Source of the DNA: Floccularia luteovirens
Taxonomy: Eukaryota; Basidiomycota; Agaricomycetes; Agaricales; Squamanitaceae
Direction: 5' to 3'
Length of the DNA: 64,000 nt
Assembly (NCBI GenBank): GCA_009739215.1
Contig: VSJF01000005.1
Location: 186,001 to 250,000, forward strand
In this document: in pieces, positions 13,601-24,934 of the stretch
How positions within the stretch are numbered: the stretch's first letter is position 1
How the letters are laid out: each line of letters opens with the position of its first letter
Program-made: the position numbers and the translations under genes
Notes under the pieces: model-generated
Told to the model about the DNA's origin: nothing
What the model saw: only the letters and a program-made list of their open reading frames with translations
Databases searched by the model: none

Positions 13601-15915
13601 GCTTTGATATGGATGTGGTCTGATGGCAGAGAATTCGAACTTAGACCGAGTTGAGAGCAGACCGCATCACTGAGTTCAACAAGGTCAACAAATGTATGAC
13701 AAGCATTCCGTGGCAAATTTAAGCATAATCGAGTGTTGATGGAATTCACGATATCGACCGCCATAGTGGAATCCATACCAAGCTATATGTAGGTGTTATA
13801 TGAGTATTTCCACATTTGAGTGAAGAGTCTCTAACCTCCGCAAAAGTTGCTTCGGTATTTTCTAAAACAATGTCCAATGATACACCAATAGCTTCTGCAA
13901 CAGTACTTGCTATGAGATGTTTGACCTCACTTCTTGATTTTTGACTAACGGGATCCGTTGAAGAGGGAGTGGAAGGTGGTGAAGAATCCAATATAGATGG
14001 CGATCCTTTGAGAATAGTACCAACTTTCTCACTAAACAGCTCTTCTAGTTTCTTCCTAAAGACCACTCCTTTTCTCGTATATGGAATGTGTTCATGTTCA
14101 TCTAAAATTATAACCCTTGACCAAGCGATACGCAAAGGAGGGGCAAGTTTACGGTTCACTGCTGCGATGGCTCTAGTTACTTCGAATAGTAGCAGATGAC
14201 CTGGAGATATCTGGAAAAAGTTCGATGATGGCAAATATGACTTTGGCGGAGCCCTTCAAAAACAAATCTCCGACAAGGCAGCTGTGAGCGATTACGGGAC
14301 AGCTATTCAATTCCTTTTCAACTATCCTTTGGTCGAGGCTTTCGCCTGAGATCATCTATTGTGAAAAGAAAAGTCACGTGAGAAAAGGACTGTGAATGTT
14401 GACTCGTTGGAGATCAGACCTGTATGTAATCTTCTTTGCGACCATTCCATATTATGAAATCCCCTCCCGCGCGTTCGTAAATGTCCCCAGTGCGAAACGT
14501 AATTTTACCATCCTGATCACAATCAAATGCTGAGTTGTCATAGTGCAAGTAGCCCTTGCTGATGATACTGCTCTTGATTAGGAGTTCTCCTTGACAGATA
14601 CAGTCAAAATCATCACAATATCGTGATCCGTTAGTGAAACGAACCAAGATTACCATCCTCTCTTCTGCATCGAGTAAAATGATGTGAGCGTCGAAAAGTA
14701 GTGGGTCATTTATATTCCACCCTGAATGATCATTCAGGGTTGAGTGGAATATTGGTCCTGATCAACATTACTCAATCATCCAGCATCGAAGAAAACAACC
14801 GTACTCACCGCCCAATTCGGTCATCCCCATATCAAGAACAACAGGAAGAGAGAGCTTCTTGACCCAATCAATGCATTCAGGGCTCAGTTTTGCACCACCC
14901 ATAGATAGCACAGCAAATCTTTGCAAGCATTCTGTTATGAGTCTTCGTTTTGCGCAGTCAGTTTCAGCTTTCCATTTGTTCATTATCCCTTCCAATATGT
15001 ACGGCACACCAGCAAAGATGGTCGTTTTTTGGTTGATAGTGGTTTGAAGAAGCATCGCCGCCAGATCAGATTGGTTTATAGAAGTGTCCTTGTCGGCTGG
15101 TTCAACAAAATAGCTGACTGGTGTTAATGCAAACACATAGCATCCACTTGTAAGAAATGTAGCGGCAATGATGTCGTGCGACCAGCCAATTATATGCGAC
15201 CAAGGAGACCATCCCAACACCCTGAGGTGATTAAATGTTTGGTCTGGATAAGTCTTCTTCCACCAAGTCAATCGAGAGCGAGATCCGACAATGAGGGATT
15301 TATGTGTCAATGGGACACATTTTATATTCGAAACTGACGAAGCGGAAGAAGTATGAATATACATGGCAATATCTTCAGGAAGCGGGACCGGATATGCATC
15401 CGGCAAATTAGGCGATTGATCAATGAAACGCTGGATGAGGCTGGTGATGGTTGTGTCCTTCGATTGGAATGTCCAACATGGTATGGACAGTTCTGACCAG
15501 AGATAATTAGATGGGACATGGGCTTGATGATTTACACACCTGTTACTACAGCTTGAACAATGACATCAGGTTCTGGCACGACCACGAAAGTTGGTGATAT
15601 ATCCCAAATCATCTGCTTGAGAAGTTGGTGAGGTGTGTGAATATCAATTGGTGCAACAATTCCAGCCAACTTCCAAGTTGCGAGTGCTATACCAAGAATA
15701 TATGGATTGTTTTCGCAGATAATCGCAACGATTGGTCGGCGTCTAAACTTGGATTCGATTTGTAAAGCCAAGCCTGTTGAGATACTGTCCAAGTCAACAT
15801 AACTCCATCGTTCGTGTGCACATTGTACAACGGTGTTTTCTGCAGAGGCTAAGCTTCTTGCTGAGTTCAGGAATACATCAAGAATGGTATCCCCGCCTTG
15901 CAATTCGGGCACCAT
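7524..15915 (-). CDS. hybrid adenylation-polyketide synthase (A-ACP-KS-AT-DH-KR-ACP), frame-broken
   Basis: The domain order was read along the minus strand. Adenylation domain, about 15915-14050: A3-like THTSS-type region as IHTSSASS, A5 as DMGMTELGG, A7 TGDIY and A8 GRKEDYIQ. ACP1, about 13930-13660: LGMDS. KS, about 13590-11830: DTACSAG, EAHGTGT and GHTEIAAG give the C-H-H triad. AT, about 11750-10300: PGQGTQ, GHSLGE and a malonyl-type GFHSP. DH, about 10190-9500: HxxxGxxxxP as HRIEGRRVVP. KR, about 8690-7900: TGMGSIG and YVAGN. ACP2: GVDSI, followed by a stop. There is no condensation, ER, methyltransferase or thioesterase domain. The A domain presumably loads a carboxylic or amino acid starter. 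At least a dozen introns are needed. About six one-base frame breaks (near 14217, 13560, 10448, 10190, 8340 and 7913) mean either a young pseudogene or consensus errors. The ATG at 15915 was chosen because a TTG-initiated extension upstream is unlikely. Confidence 0.9.
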
Positions 15916-16533
15916 GTTGGGAGGAGAGGGGGGGAAATTAGAATTTGCATGCGGGTTCCTAGCTTTTGTATTAAGATGCACCAGTCTAAAACCAGCTGGC
16001 AACTCAGTTACTTGATTTTAGAAATTAAACTCCGTTGAACCTGTTGATCTAGACATTCCAGACTTCCGGTCACCAATCTCCAAGTATGTGACAGCCACGC
16101 TAGCACAATAAATTTTGGCATATGCCCCTGTGATCTGAAACTCCGCAGCTGCCCCAAATTATGGCACTAACATGAAATGTAACAGTTAAATTAGACACTG
16201 ACTGTTGGGTTTTAACAGGAGGTTGAGTCCAGGTGATTTGCCTTCCTGCCAGATCTTATCAAAGTGGTGCCCCCTTGATACAGTGATGGCACATGAGACA
16301 CAGAAGAAGAAAAGACTCCGGGGCAGCACAAGGAGTCATTCCGCGCGGAATAGTGGAAAGACACCCCCGGCACCCGTCCAAGAATGTATGTTGGTATTTA
16401 TTCAAGTTGAAGGCATTAAAGCAAAGAAATATGTTGTTGTGACATGTTACATGTGACATCGCGAGATGTCACAAAATATTTGACCAGGACACCAACTTTG
16501 TTTGAATTCAATAATAATTGTATTCAATTTCTC
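15916..16533. other. divergent intergenic region between the synthase and NUP84
   Basis: About 620 bp separates the two divergent start codons. A reading frame opens upstream of the chosen synthase start but has no ATG. The only clear structure is the hairpin-capable inverted repeat at 16453-16472. No TATA box is obvious. Confidence 0.6.
16453..16472. promoter_or_regulatory. 8-bp inverted repeat in the divergent promoter
   Basis: GTGACATC and GATGTCAC form perfect 8-bp arms around the 4-nt loop GCGA, about 60 bp before the NUP84 start. TGACAT-like half-sites in inverted orientation suggest a dimeric DNA-binding protein. That is inference only; no specific factor can be named. Confidence 0.45.
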
Positions 16534-19500
16534 ATGTCAGACGATCTTTATGTATCCTGTGCGGAAGTCTTGTCGCTATGCCAGTCGATGAAGGATGATT
16601 TAGCAGCTTTGCTCCATCCGGAGACAGGCTTTGCACCTCGCCTACGCAAAATATGTAATGAGCAGTGAGTATATAGCAATCACAGCTCAACCAGAAACTA
16701 ATTTTGGTCAAAACAGAATTGAACAGCTTGCAGAAAGTGTAACACAACCAACACAAGAGGAATTTGACCTCCTCAGGATGGAAGAGAATACTTGGGGCTT
16801 GCTGCAGGCAGTCATGCCGTTCGTGCTTCAAGTATCTAACAGTTGATGTACCTCATATGATGTTCCAATAGTGCGCGCAAGACAGAGCCAGAGAGACGTC
16901 CCACAGCACGCGAGCTTCTCGCAGAAAACCCTTATACTCCAACGTCCACTCTTGCTCAAGCGATCATGGAGGCTTCACCGCTTCTTACAGAACTGATTGT
17001 TGTGAGGGAATGGCTGCACGAGATAGCGCCTTCGCCTCCTCATCCGGAAGCGAATACGGGGTATTGGAAATTCACAAAACATAACTTATTACAGTCAATC
17101 CGGACAGGGAGCTCGCAGCAAAATACTTTGGTGACCGAGATGGACCCAGACGCTGTTAATCACGATGACGGTCGCAGCCTTGCAGCTGATGATGCAGTGA
17201 GCCTTGTTATGAACTGTCGGTATTTGATGGTCCTTTATCTTGTTTATAGAGCTATGAGAAAGGTCTTCTGCAGTCTTTGTATGGATACATCAGGGCAGGA
17301 AGACTAGATGATGCTGTGGAACTGTGTAGAAAAGCACATCAACCTTGGAGAGCCGCCAGTATTCGCGGTTCTCTATTGTTCCAATGGCCGGCCATATGTG
17401 AGTCTTCCCACTATAGTGAAGGTTTTTCTAATGGTCATACTAGCAAACGAACAATTGAGTGAAGATGCTATGGATGAGGATAACTCGGACCTGGGGTCAG
17501 GAAACCGGAATAGAAAACTATGGAAAGCGACGTGTACCCGCGCGGCACTCAATGTACGCTTTTTCATAACCTCTGACTGACTTACTCAAAAGTTGTGCAT
17601 AGCCAAGTTTGGCAGATCACGAACGAGCTCTTTATGCAGCCCTTGCACCTTCCCCTCAAACATCAATAATCCTAAAATCTGCATGCCGTTCATGGGAAGA
17701 CCATTTGTGGGCCCAAATCTCTATCATGTGCGAGGAAAAAGAGAGTATGGAGCTTGGTCGGCTTGGAGGCAGCTTCTGGGAAGATGGTGTAGAGGCACTT
17801 GAGAAAGGAATTCGGAAGTTATCTCGTGAAGAAGAAGAATTAGAGGAAGAGGAATGGGAAAAAGAGGTCGTTGGTGCGCTGGAAAACTTGAAAAGCGTTG
17901 CTGTGCTTGAAGGGTAATGATTGCATACTCACTCTCATGGACCAGATAACTGATATTATATAGACCTCCTGCTGATCACGCATTCCATTTTTCACAACTA
18001 TCTATCATCTTAGACCGGACAAGTACTCTTTTGGATGTATTTGCAGGGGGTCTAAATGATGGTTCGTTTGTTAAAACATCACACGAGTAAGTTCTACATT
18101 CTATTTTCTAGGGAAATAACCAATAACTTTACGAAGATATTCATCAATGTGCCGCTTTTTTGCACATTTGTGTTTGTTCCTCCAAATGATCGATATTCCT
18201 GTCCCGCCTCTCGCCACCCAAATCATCCTGGAGTCCTATTTGCAAGTGTTGGAGGTGATTGCTTCCCCGATTCTAGTTGAACCCTTGTCTAAGCAACCCC
18301 TTCTTATAGGAAGCTGGCCAGCGCGACCTGATCGCCATGTATGCAGGCGCGCTTGGAGACAATGCTGTCGAGCGTTACGCAATGTTCCTCGTGTCTTTAG
18401 CACTCTCTGCGGATGTTGTCGAGCGACGGTTGGCACTAACCAGAGCGAGAGATCATGGGCTTGACATGGAGCGCGTGGCGATAGCTGCTGCAGAGCGTAC
18501 TATTGAACAGGCATTTGAGGCTTGTATTTCTTTCTACTTTTGAAAGTACATTTTTGATGAAGGATATCATAGGAGCTCCCTGAATTGAAGGGTCCGCTAC
18601 CTTCTATTATTGCAATGCAGCCTCCGCCAAATGAAGCAGAGATGCTGCTGCTTCGTTCTATCGAATGGACGACCTTTTTGGAGAGTACTTATGAGACAGC
18701 ATTGGAACAAGCTAATGTCATCCTGCGGTATTTCTTAGGTGCAAATTTTACTCCATTCAGTCACTATTGAAGAGCAGGTATGAACTGACTTTTGATGATA
18801 GGAAGTGGTAGAGTGTCGATTGCACAAAAACTACTCGATATGCTTCCCACTGAGTTGGCATCGATATCCGAACCTGAGGAGCGGTCAACCGAGTACATGC
18901 ATTACAGGCAGTTCTTTGTTATTTGGGAGTCTCTAGAGCGTGTTGTAGAATGCCAAGCAATACAAGTGCCCGGGATGAGTAAAGAAACGAAAGCTGCCTG
19001 GTTGCGTGATTATAGAGTGAGTCCGTTTGGTTTCCATTGTGTCTACCTGACGAAGCTTGACTATTAAAAGGGGCTTATTGACCATGCATATGAACATATC
19101 ACGAAACTGCTGACATCGGAATGGCTTGTTGGGGATGTGATTAACGACGATGGTACGGTAATGCATATTCTTGTAAATTCCAAATTTTAATATATCATTT
19201 CCGTTGTGGATTCAGGTGATACCCGTCGTCGCGAGCTCATCCGTATCCGCCAGATATACATTCCGGAAATAATCATCCGACTACACTTTGCACTGTTTTC
19301 GTCACGCCACGTTATCCGAGAGTGGGTCCAAATTCTATGCTCCTACACTCAGTCTTTCCATACTAACACAACCTCGACGACAGGAACCTAAAACGTGCAC
19401 TGAAACTAGTCAATATAGTTGCGGACTCGCGGTACAAGTTGTATGATGATTTCGTAGATGAAGATGGGAAGAGATTGGGCGATTACCTCAGTGCTGTACA

Positions 19501-19567
19501 TCAGGCGGTGCTTGGAGGCCTGGAAGGAGGAGGATCAGATCCGTTCCGAGTAATCTCGTCGCATTGA
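16534..19567 (+). CDS. NUP84: nuclear pore protein Nup84/Nup107
   Basis: This is a scaffold subunit of the Y-shaped (Nup107-160) nuclear pore subcomplex. It was recognised from family-typical stretches: LIVVREWLHE, GYWKFTKHN, MDPDAVN, LYGYIRAGRLDDAVELCRKA and HQPWRAASIRGSLLFQWPAI. Later ones are SIEWTTFLEST with ALEQANVILRYFL, and RENLKRALKLVNIVADSRY near the C terminus. About 14 exons join in frame: 16534-16664, 16717-16818, 16872-17196, 17250-17397, 17444-17553, 17603-17913, 17964-18086, 18137-18254, 18310-18519, then from 18573 through four more to 19567. A Glu-rich coiled-coil-like run (REEEELEEEEWEKE) lies in exon 6. The border at 18519/18520 has no good GT and may be a GC-AG intron. The mostly alpha-helical composition fits the family. 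The gene appears intact. Confidence 0.92.
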
Positions 19568-20227
19568 GATCTACTCCAGTTAGGAAGGGTATGTTTGTTG
19601 GAACATCCGTGTGTAAATGCATAGGGGACCCGTATAATTGCAGCATCGCTGTGGGCAAGGGTATTTTCAGCCATTGTAGAGTTTATCCGTAGATCTGGTC
19701 AACTCGGGCAATGGAAATTTGCGATTCCTACCATCTTTTGAATTACATCCCTGCTCATGTACTACCATCATCTTCATCCCTAATCTTATTCCATAACCCT
19801 TTCTAAAGAAATTCTGTCCTATGTCCCTGTAAAATATCAAGGAAAAAAGATGCAATGCAATGTACGCCTTGTTGAGATTCGTACAATCCTGGACCGCGGT
19901 TTGACACTAAGGATTGATATTGATATGCAACGGCGGCCATTATGGTTCTAGCATAACAAGTGATACATCGAAATAACCAAGCCACAATTTGTAGTCTGAA
20001 ATTTTCCTTTGATTAACGCGCCATCATGATGGAATTTGAGTACATCGCGTGGAACGTACAATAATGAGTACAATGTCCATTGACCAGGTCGCATCAACCT
20101 TAACTTGTAAATAAACGCGCCTTGTCAAACATACTTAGCGGCGAACGTCACGATCAATTTTTTGAAACGCGTCCTACTATACCTGCTCCACACAAACATT
20201 CCTGCTTGAGCAAGCCATTATCAATCA
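19568..20227. other. NUP84-DPB4 spacer with DPB4 promoter
   Basis: There is no gene in the 660 bp between the NUP84 stop and the DPB4 start. The part from about 19800 onward is the parent of the decayed copy at 5418-6005, so it probably contains the DPB4 promoter. The two copies keep AACCAAGC/AACCAAAG-type and CGCGTCCTA blocks in common. Confidence 0.65.
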
Positions 20228-21331
20228 ATGCCACGTAAAGATTCCCAAGCAGGACAGATATCTGCACAAGCGCAACAAGACTTGGTCTCGGAAGGAATCG
20301 AAAACTTTGAGTTGCCCAAAAGTCTCGTAACTAAAATCGCGAAATCAGCTGTATGTCTTACCTGTTCGAAATCTCGTTCAGTGTTTATAGAGCGTGTCGG
20401 TTGATATAACACTCCCCGAATCTCTTACAGCTACCTGATAATGCAAAACTACAGAAGGAGACGGTTTTGTCACTGGTGAAAGGTTCTACTGTGTTTATAA
20501 ACTACTTAGGTGTGCTTAATTCCTCTTCACTCTGATCCTTGATTTTTCATATATCTCCAGCTGCAACGTAAGCGCGTCCACCACCCAGTCCTCACTTTCT
20601 TTTCTAAAATGATTGTACACGCGATCCATTTCCGCGCTAATGCATAAAGGGCACACGACGTTGCACAGTCAAAACAGCATAAAAGTATATCGGCTTCAGA
20701 TGTATTGAAAGCATTGGAAATGATTGAATTTGGGGATCTTGTGCCGCCTCTGCAGCATGAATTGCAGGGTGCGCATTGGGACTTTACTACCCCTATATAT
20801 ACCTGAAAACTTTTGAAAATAGTTTATCGGGACCAAGCCAAAACAGACAAATCCAAGAAAGGCACAACATCCGCTTCTAACTCAGCGGTAGCAGGGGGTT
20901 CCAGTTCTTCGGGAACTAAGAAGGCGTCAACAGCCACATCAGCATCGACAACGATATCGATATCTATGGCTAAACTAAAAGGTTCAGGCGGAGATAAAGA
21001 GAAGGATAAAGAAAAGGCTCCCCTCACTTCACCATTCACTTCAGTACCTCTAAACAAAGGTGGTGGTGAAAGTATTTCAGGGATACACGGGCATGACGCG
21101 ATGGATGTGGATGGTGATGACCATGAAAAAGACGACCAAGATGAAATTGACGATGTTGCAGAAGCGCCGGTGACTTCAGAAAATGAAAATATTGATGAAG
21201 AAGACGAGGATGTGCAAGAAGATGATGATGATGAGGAAGAGGCAGAAGACCCGATTGCTGTTGAGGAGGAAATAATCAGAAAGGATACGCGTGGACTCGA
21301 CGAACCAACTGTAGGGCATAATGATGATTAA
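20228..21331 (+). CDS. DPB4: DNA polymerase epsilon histone-fold subunit Dpb4/POLE3
   Basis: This is a histone-fold subunit of DNA polymerase epsilon, in many fungi shared with a chromatin-remodelling complex. The exons are 20228-20350, 20431-20509, 20561-20567, 20650-20768 and 20823-21331, together exactly 837 nt (278 aa). Exon 1 gives ENFELPKSLVTKIAKSA. Exon 2 gives LPDNAKLQKETVLSLVKGST and ends in FINYL. The 7-nt exon CTGCAAC supplies A-A-T, and exon 4 gives AHDVAQSKQHKSISASDVLK followed by EFGDLVPPLQ. The C-terminal half is a Ser/Thr/Lys-rich linker and a strongly acidic Asp/Glu tail, as in other Dpb4 proteins. Every splice phase matches. A decayed copy of its 5' end lies at 5418-6005. 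Confidence 0.93.
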
Positions 21332-23330
21332 TTGGTTACCATTGTACAAAATAATTTCTAAATGATATTTGGGAAATGCAAAAGCCAGTGTATAGACTAA
21401 ATAGTGCCAGCAGTACACGCAGGATACGGCATTGTGAAACTGAAATATCGTTCCGAAAGGTCTATTTAATTAGAATTTGGACTATCGCGTTCATAGAGTA
21501 AATAATTGGCGATGCGGGTTTGATGAGAATTCACAGCAGAAACGTCACATTATAAGCAACCTATAGTAGAAGGCAACTTGGGAATACAAGAGGAAATAGA
21601 AAAGTTCTACAATAACTAGATTAAAATATATAATACTTTTGTGGTCGTCTGGTAGGAGGACACAGCGTCATGAGAAATTTCCAAGCAAAATAGTACAGTA
21701 AGTCCAAAGTCCACATGCGATGACAAGATCCATAGCCCATAAAAAAGAAACAGAAGGATAGTCCGCAGGTACTCCAAAGAAATGTGTGGTTTTTCCACAA
21801 AACACCTTCATAACCAGACATTAAGTGGTCCTTGCGAATAAAACAAATCGTCAACTACTCAAGTGCGTGAAAGGAGTGAAAAACATACGTTATCGTAGCG
21901 TGGTGGGAGCTGCAGCGGAGCAACACAACCATTGGGCATACCCCAAAACCGAAAGGCTTGCGAGCACTTTGCTCTAACCCCGCAGTAATGATTGTAACCC
22001 GGTTGTGTGCAAGTACACTGCGTTACAAGAGTCTCACACCAGAAACGGGGGCTGCGAGCCTTTTGACTCCAACCCCGCGGTCTTGGATGTGGTCTTGCCG
22101 CGTGATTATGCTGCAGATTATGTACGTATAACGGCCGGGGTGAGGTTATTAGCCTCAGATAGTTGTCTGGTTAGGGCTTTGAAGAGACAGATTAGGGAAA
22201 AAAGGAGAGATGGAGAGAATAGCTTACAGTACAATGCGGACCCAGAACTTCAGGGCATGTTGTGGAAGTATCCTCATTCCTCACTTGGTGTCGCGGCAGG
22301 TGGTCAAGCTTACAACACAGCAACGCTAACCCAAGCCCGCCACAGAACCAGCAGGCTGCGAGCTGAAGCTCTCACCGCGTGGTCGTGAACGTAGTTTGGG
22401 AGCATATTGGTTGCTGTCGATAAAACTTGGGCCGGCCAGAAGGAGAGGAAATCATCCTGAAATCTGGCTGAACAACGACGAAAGATATAAAGGTATCTTT
22501 ACTCACAGAACATCAATTGTGGACCCGAGATACAAGGGCTACGGTATTGTGGTGTGTGAGGGCTTATGGCCCAACACCGCTTGTTAAACGGTTTGGTACC
22601 CACGACATAGGTTGTTGCACACTACCTTCCGTATGTGCTATTGACCCAGAGCACTAAAGCTTTCTAATTCATAGGATGGTCATTGGGAGAAATGGTCCAA
22701 AATGAGAAGAGATAAGACATACAATTAGCTGCTGTACTCTTTCTACTGGACCAGGCGTAGCACGTCTCCACTGGCGTTTGTAATATGCAAAATGTGCTGC
22801 GTCAGAATAATCCACAGAGAACCTGGAACTCAGCTAATCAATCAGCATCGTGTCTCGCTTTCAAATGGTAAATACACTACCAGGATACATTGAGCACCAA
22901 CGCACCAGCGAACACTGCCTACAACCCAATTCCGGGACAAATTGCAACGCATCATCCTTCTCCGTTGCACGAGATAGATGATGTATAGGATATAGAATTA
23001 AGTGAAAGTGCTGATGACAGAGGGTGAGGTCAGGATTAAGATCCGTGACAGCGACCTCAAAGCCGTTACGGGCTAAACCCTTCAAGCACTTTCACAATAC
23101 GGATAGAGGAGTACGCTCTGGAGTACCTGTTATTTAGGAACCCCACATTCTAGTGTGAAACGAGTTAGTAGTAGGCAATGTTAAAAATCATAACAAATAC
23201 ATGAACGAGTTCCCCTATCGCTATACTGCGTAGCAGTACAGTGCTACGCTCGCAACAAGAATTTCACCATCTCCCCTTACTCCCCACCTCTCTCCCCCTC
23301 CTGCAACATCTATATGAAAGGTTAGACTAT
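21332..23330. other. unassigned region between DPB4 and the minisatellite
   Basis: About 2 kb has no recognisable gene. An open frame of 127 codons at 22005-22388 (plus) has no known motif and no clear splice context. A motif resembling GGCTGCGAGC...AACCCCGCGGT recurs loosely near 21950, 22045 and 22355, suggesting old direct repeats. The sequence becomes GC-richer and C-skewed toward 23300. Confidence 0.5.
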
Positions 23331-23339
23331 GTCTGAACG

Positions 23340-24100
23340 ACAGATAACAGTCAGCTTTACCGGTGTATTGCAGGAAGGGACTCTAGCCCCCACCCACCTT
23401 TCCCCCCCGCGGCGCGCAAGGTCGCTGGCAAGCAACTTATTGAAACACCGCAGGTGGGGCTCTCCCGTTTACATCCCCCCACACCCCTCCTGCAGCGCCT
23501 ATAAGCCTTGTCGGAACATTATGGTAAAGGGACAAAGGAAACTAACTTACGAACGCACCGCAGGTGGGCACCCACCCACCCCCTCGTTCCCCTCCCGCAG
23601 TGCCAATCTAATATGTAAGATAATGCCAGGTCTTGCAATGGTAGATAACCTACCGAAGTACCGCAGGTGGGGCACACACACCCCTCACCCCCCATTCCCC
23701 TCCCGCAGTACCTAGACAAGATATCAGATCATCCTATAGAGAAGTAAATGGCAAATAACTCACCGAAGCACCGCAGGTGGGCACCCCGCCTCCCCCCGTT
23801 CCCCTCCCACAGTGCCTATACAGACTGTCAATTCAGAACAGAGAGATGAATAGCTGAAAACCTACCGAAGCACCGCAGTTGGGGCACCCCCACCCTCCCT
23901 CCCACAGTGCCTATATAGAGTATAAGGCAAGTGTCTGGAAAAATAAATCAGAAGCAACTTACCGAAGCACAATAGGCGAGGAGCTATCCCCCAGAACCCA
24001 CACCTCCCACCCTTCCTGCAGTGCCTGGACAGAAGTATCAGATTATATCCAAAAAAACTCAGTGACAGGTCACTTACCGGAGCACCGCAGGTCAGGCGGG
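23340..24100. repeat. C-rich (plus strand) minisatellite, about 100-120 bp period
   Basis: At least six units follow one another. Each has ACCGCAGGTGGG, a C-rich run, CCTCCCGCAGTGCCTA-like sequence, then about 50 bp of AT-richer DNA ending CTTACCGAAGC. Unit starts are near 23447, 23557, 23660, 23768, 23872, 23965 and 24080. On the minus strand each AT-rich part begins GTAAGT/GTGAGT/GTAGGT and ends in a pyrimidine-AG (for example GTATAG, GTCCAG), exactly like an intron. The G-rich part would then be a 45-62 nt mini-exon. The mini-exon lengths are not kept to a multiple of three, so coding use is doubtful. The G-rich strand could form quadruplexes. Confidence 0.85.
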
Positions 24101-24934
24101 AGGTAGGCCCCTTCTCACAACCAGACCTTCTTGAGCCACGAGGCGGCCCTCCCCTCGCAACGGCCCCCTTCTTCATCCACACTCAGACCAACACCTACGT
24201 GGAACTCACCAACACGCCGATGAGGTCACTCCTGTCGGCTCTAAATGGTCTTGACATTCCGTGCGGGAAAATACCCGATGGGCTCTCACCCAACAGGTGT
24301 CTTGACGTCTCCACCGAAGAATCATTAACCTGAAAAAGAAGCCACCCCTCAAGTGAGCGGGCCTAAGTGACAGAGGATCACGGCGCACCATTGACTGTCC
24401 ATATCGCGCAAAGCGTTGATATATAAATAACTGCCGGAAACATATCATTATCTATTATTAGAAAAGAAGTTTACAGTCACCTGATCCGCTTTAGTTCTTC
24501 ATTCATTTGAACCTCAGCCGGTTTGAGCTTCAATTCGCGCCATCGATAGCATTTGAGGATTTGATGTGGCATATTAGTGTGAAGGTGGACGATAGGAAGG
24601 GAGGACGAGAAAATGCAATGAAATAGCAGACTGACAGCCTTATGGTAGCAAAAGGTGTGTGTGGGAGGGGTTAGAAACTGGCCTGAGTTATTACGAGGAA
24701 AAAATGGTAGTTTATATATTCAAGCATTGTCAAAGCGTTGTCAAAGCGTTACTGCCAAAGTGTCTGTTAAAGCGGCCTCACATTGAGTCCCTGAATCTGG
24801 AAAATACAGCTTTCGGTGGCAGCACTAATCCTAATACATACATCAATACTACTGGGGATAATTATTGATTAGAGTGTCAAAGCGCATACGAGGCATTCAT
24901 GTACATACCTGGTTATTAATGACACAATTGGTTT
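24101..24934. other. intergenic region, nothing recognised
   Basis: This lies between the minisatellite and the 3' end of the terpene-synthase-like gene. No reading frame or repeat has support. A short direct repeat of CAAAGCGTT occurs near 24730-24750. Confidence 0.5.

Noticed and set aside
19800..20408. Dispersed repeat or solo LTR shared with 5418-6005
   Set aside because: The copy at 19800-20408 turned out to be the DPB4 promoter and first exon, so the other copy is a gene fragment, not a transposable element.
21947..22080. tRNA-like GC-rich blocks
   Set aside because: No cloverleaf with a TTCRA-type T loop and matching acceptor stem could be built.
22005..22388. 127-codon frame between DPB4 and the minisatellite
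   Set aside because: No recognisable motif, no neighbouring exons, and it starts at a position without supporting context. Left as unassigned DNA.
23329..23715. 128-codon plus-strand frame through the minisatellite
   Set aside because: It reads the C-rich repeat as Pro/Arg/Ser-rich low complexity and breaks as unit length varies; better explained as a repeat.
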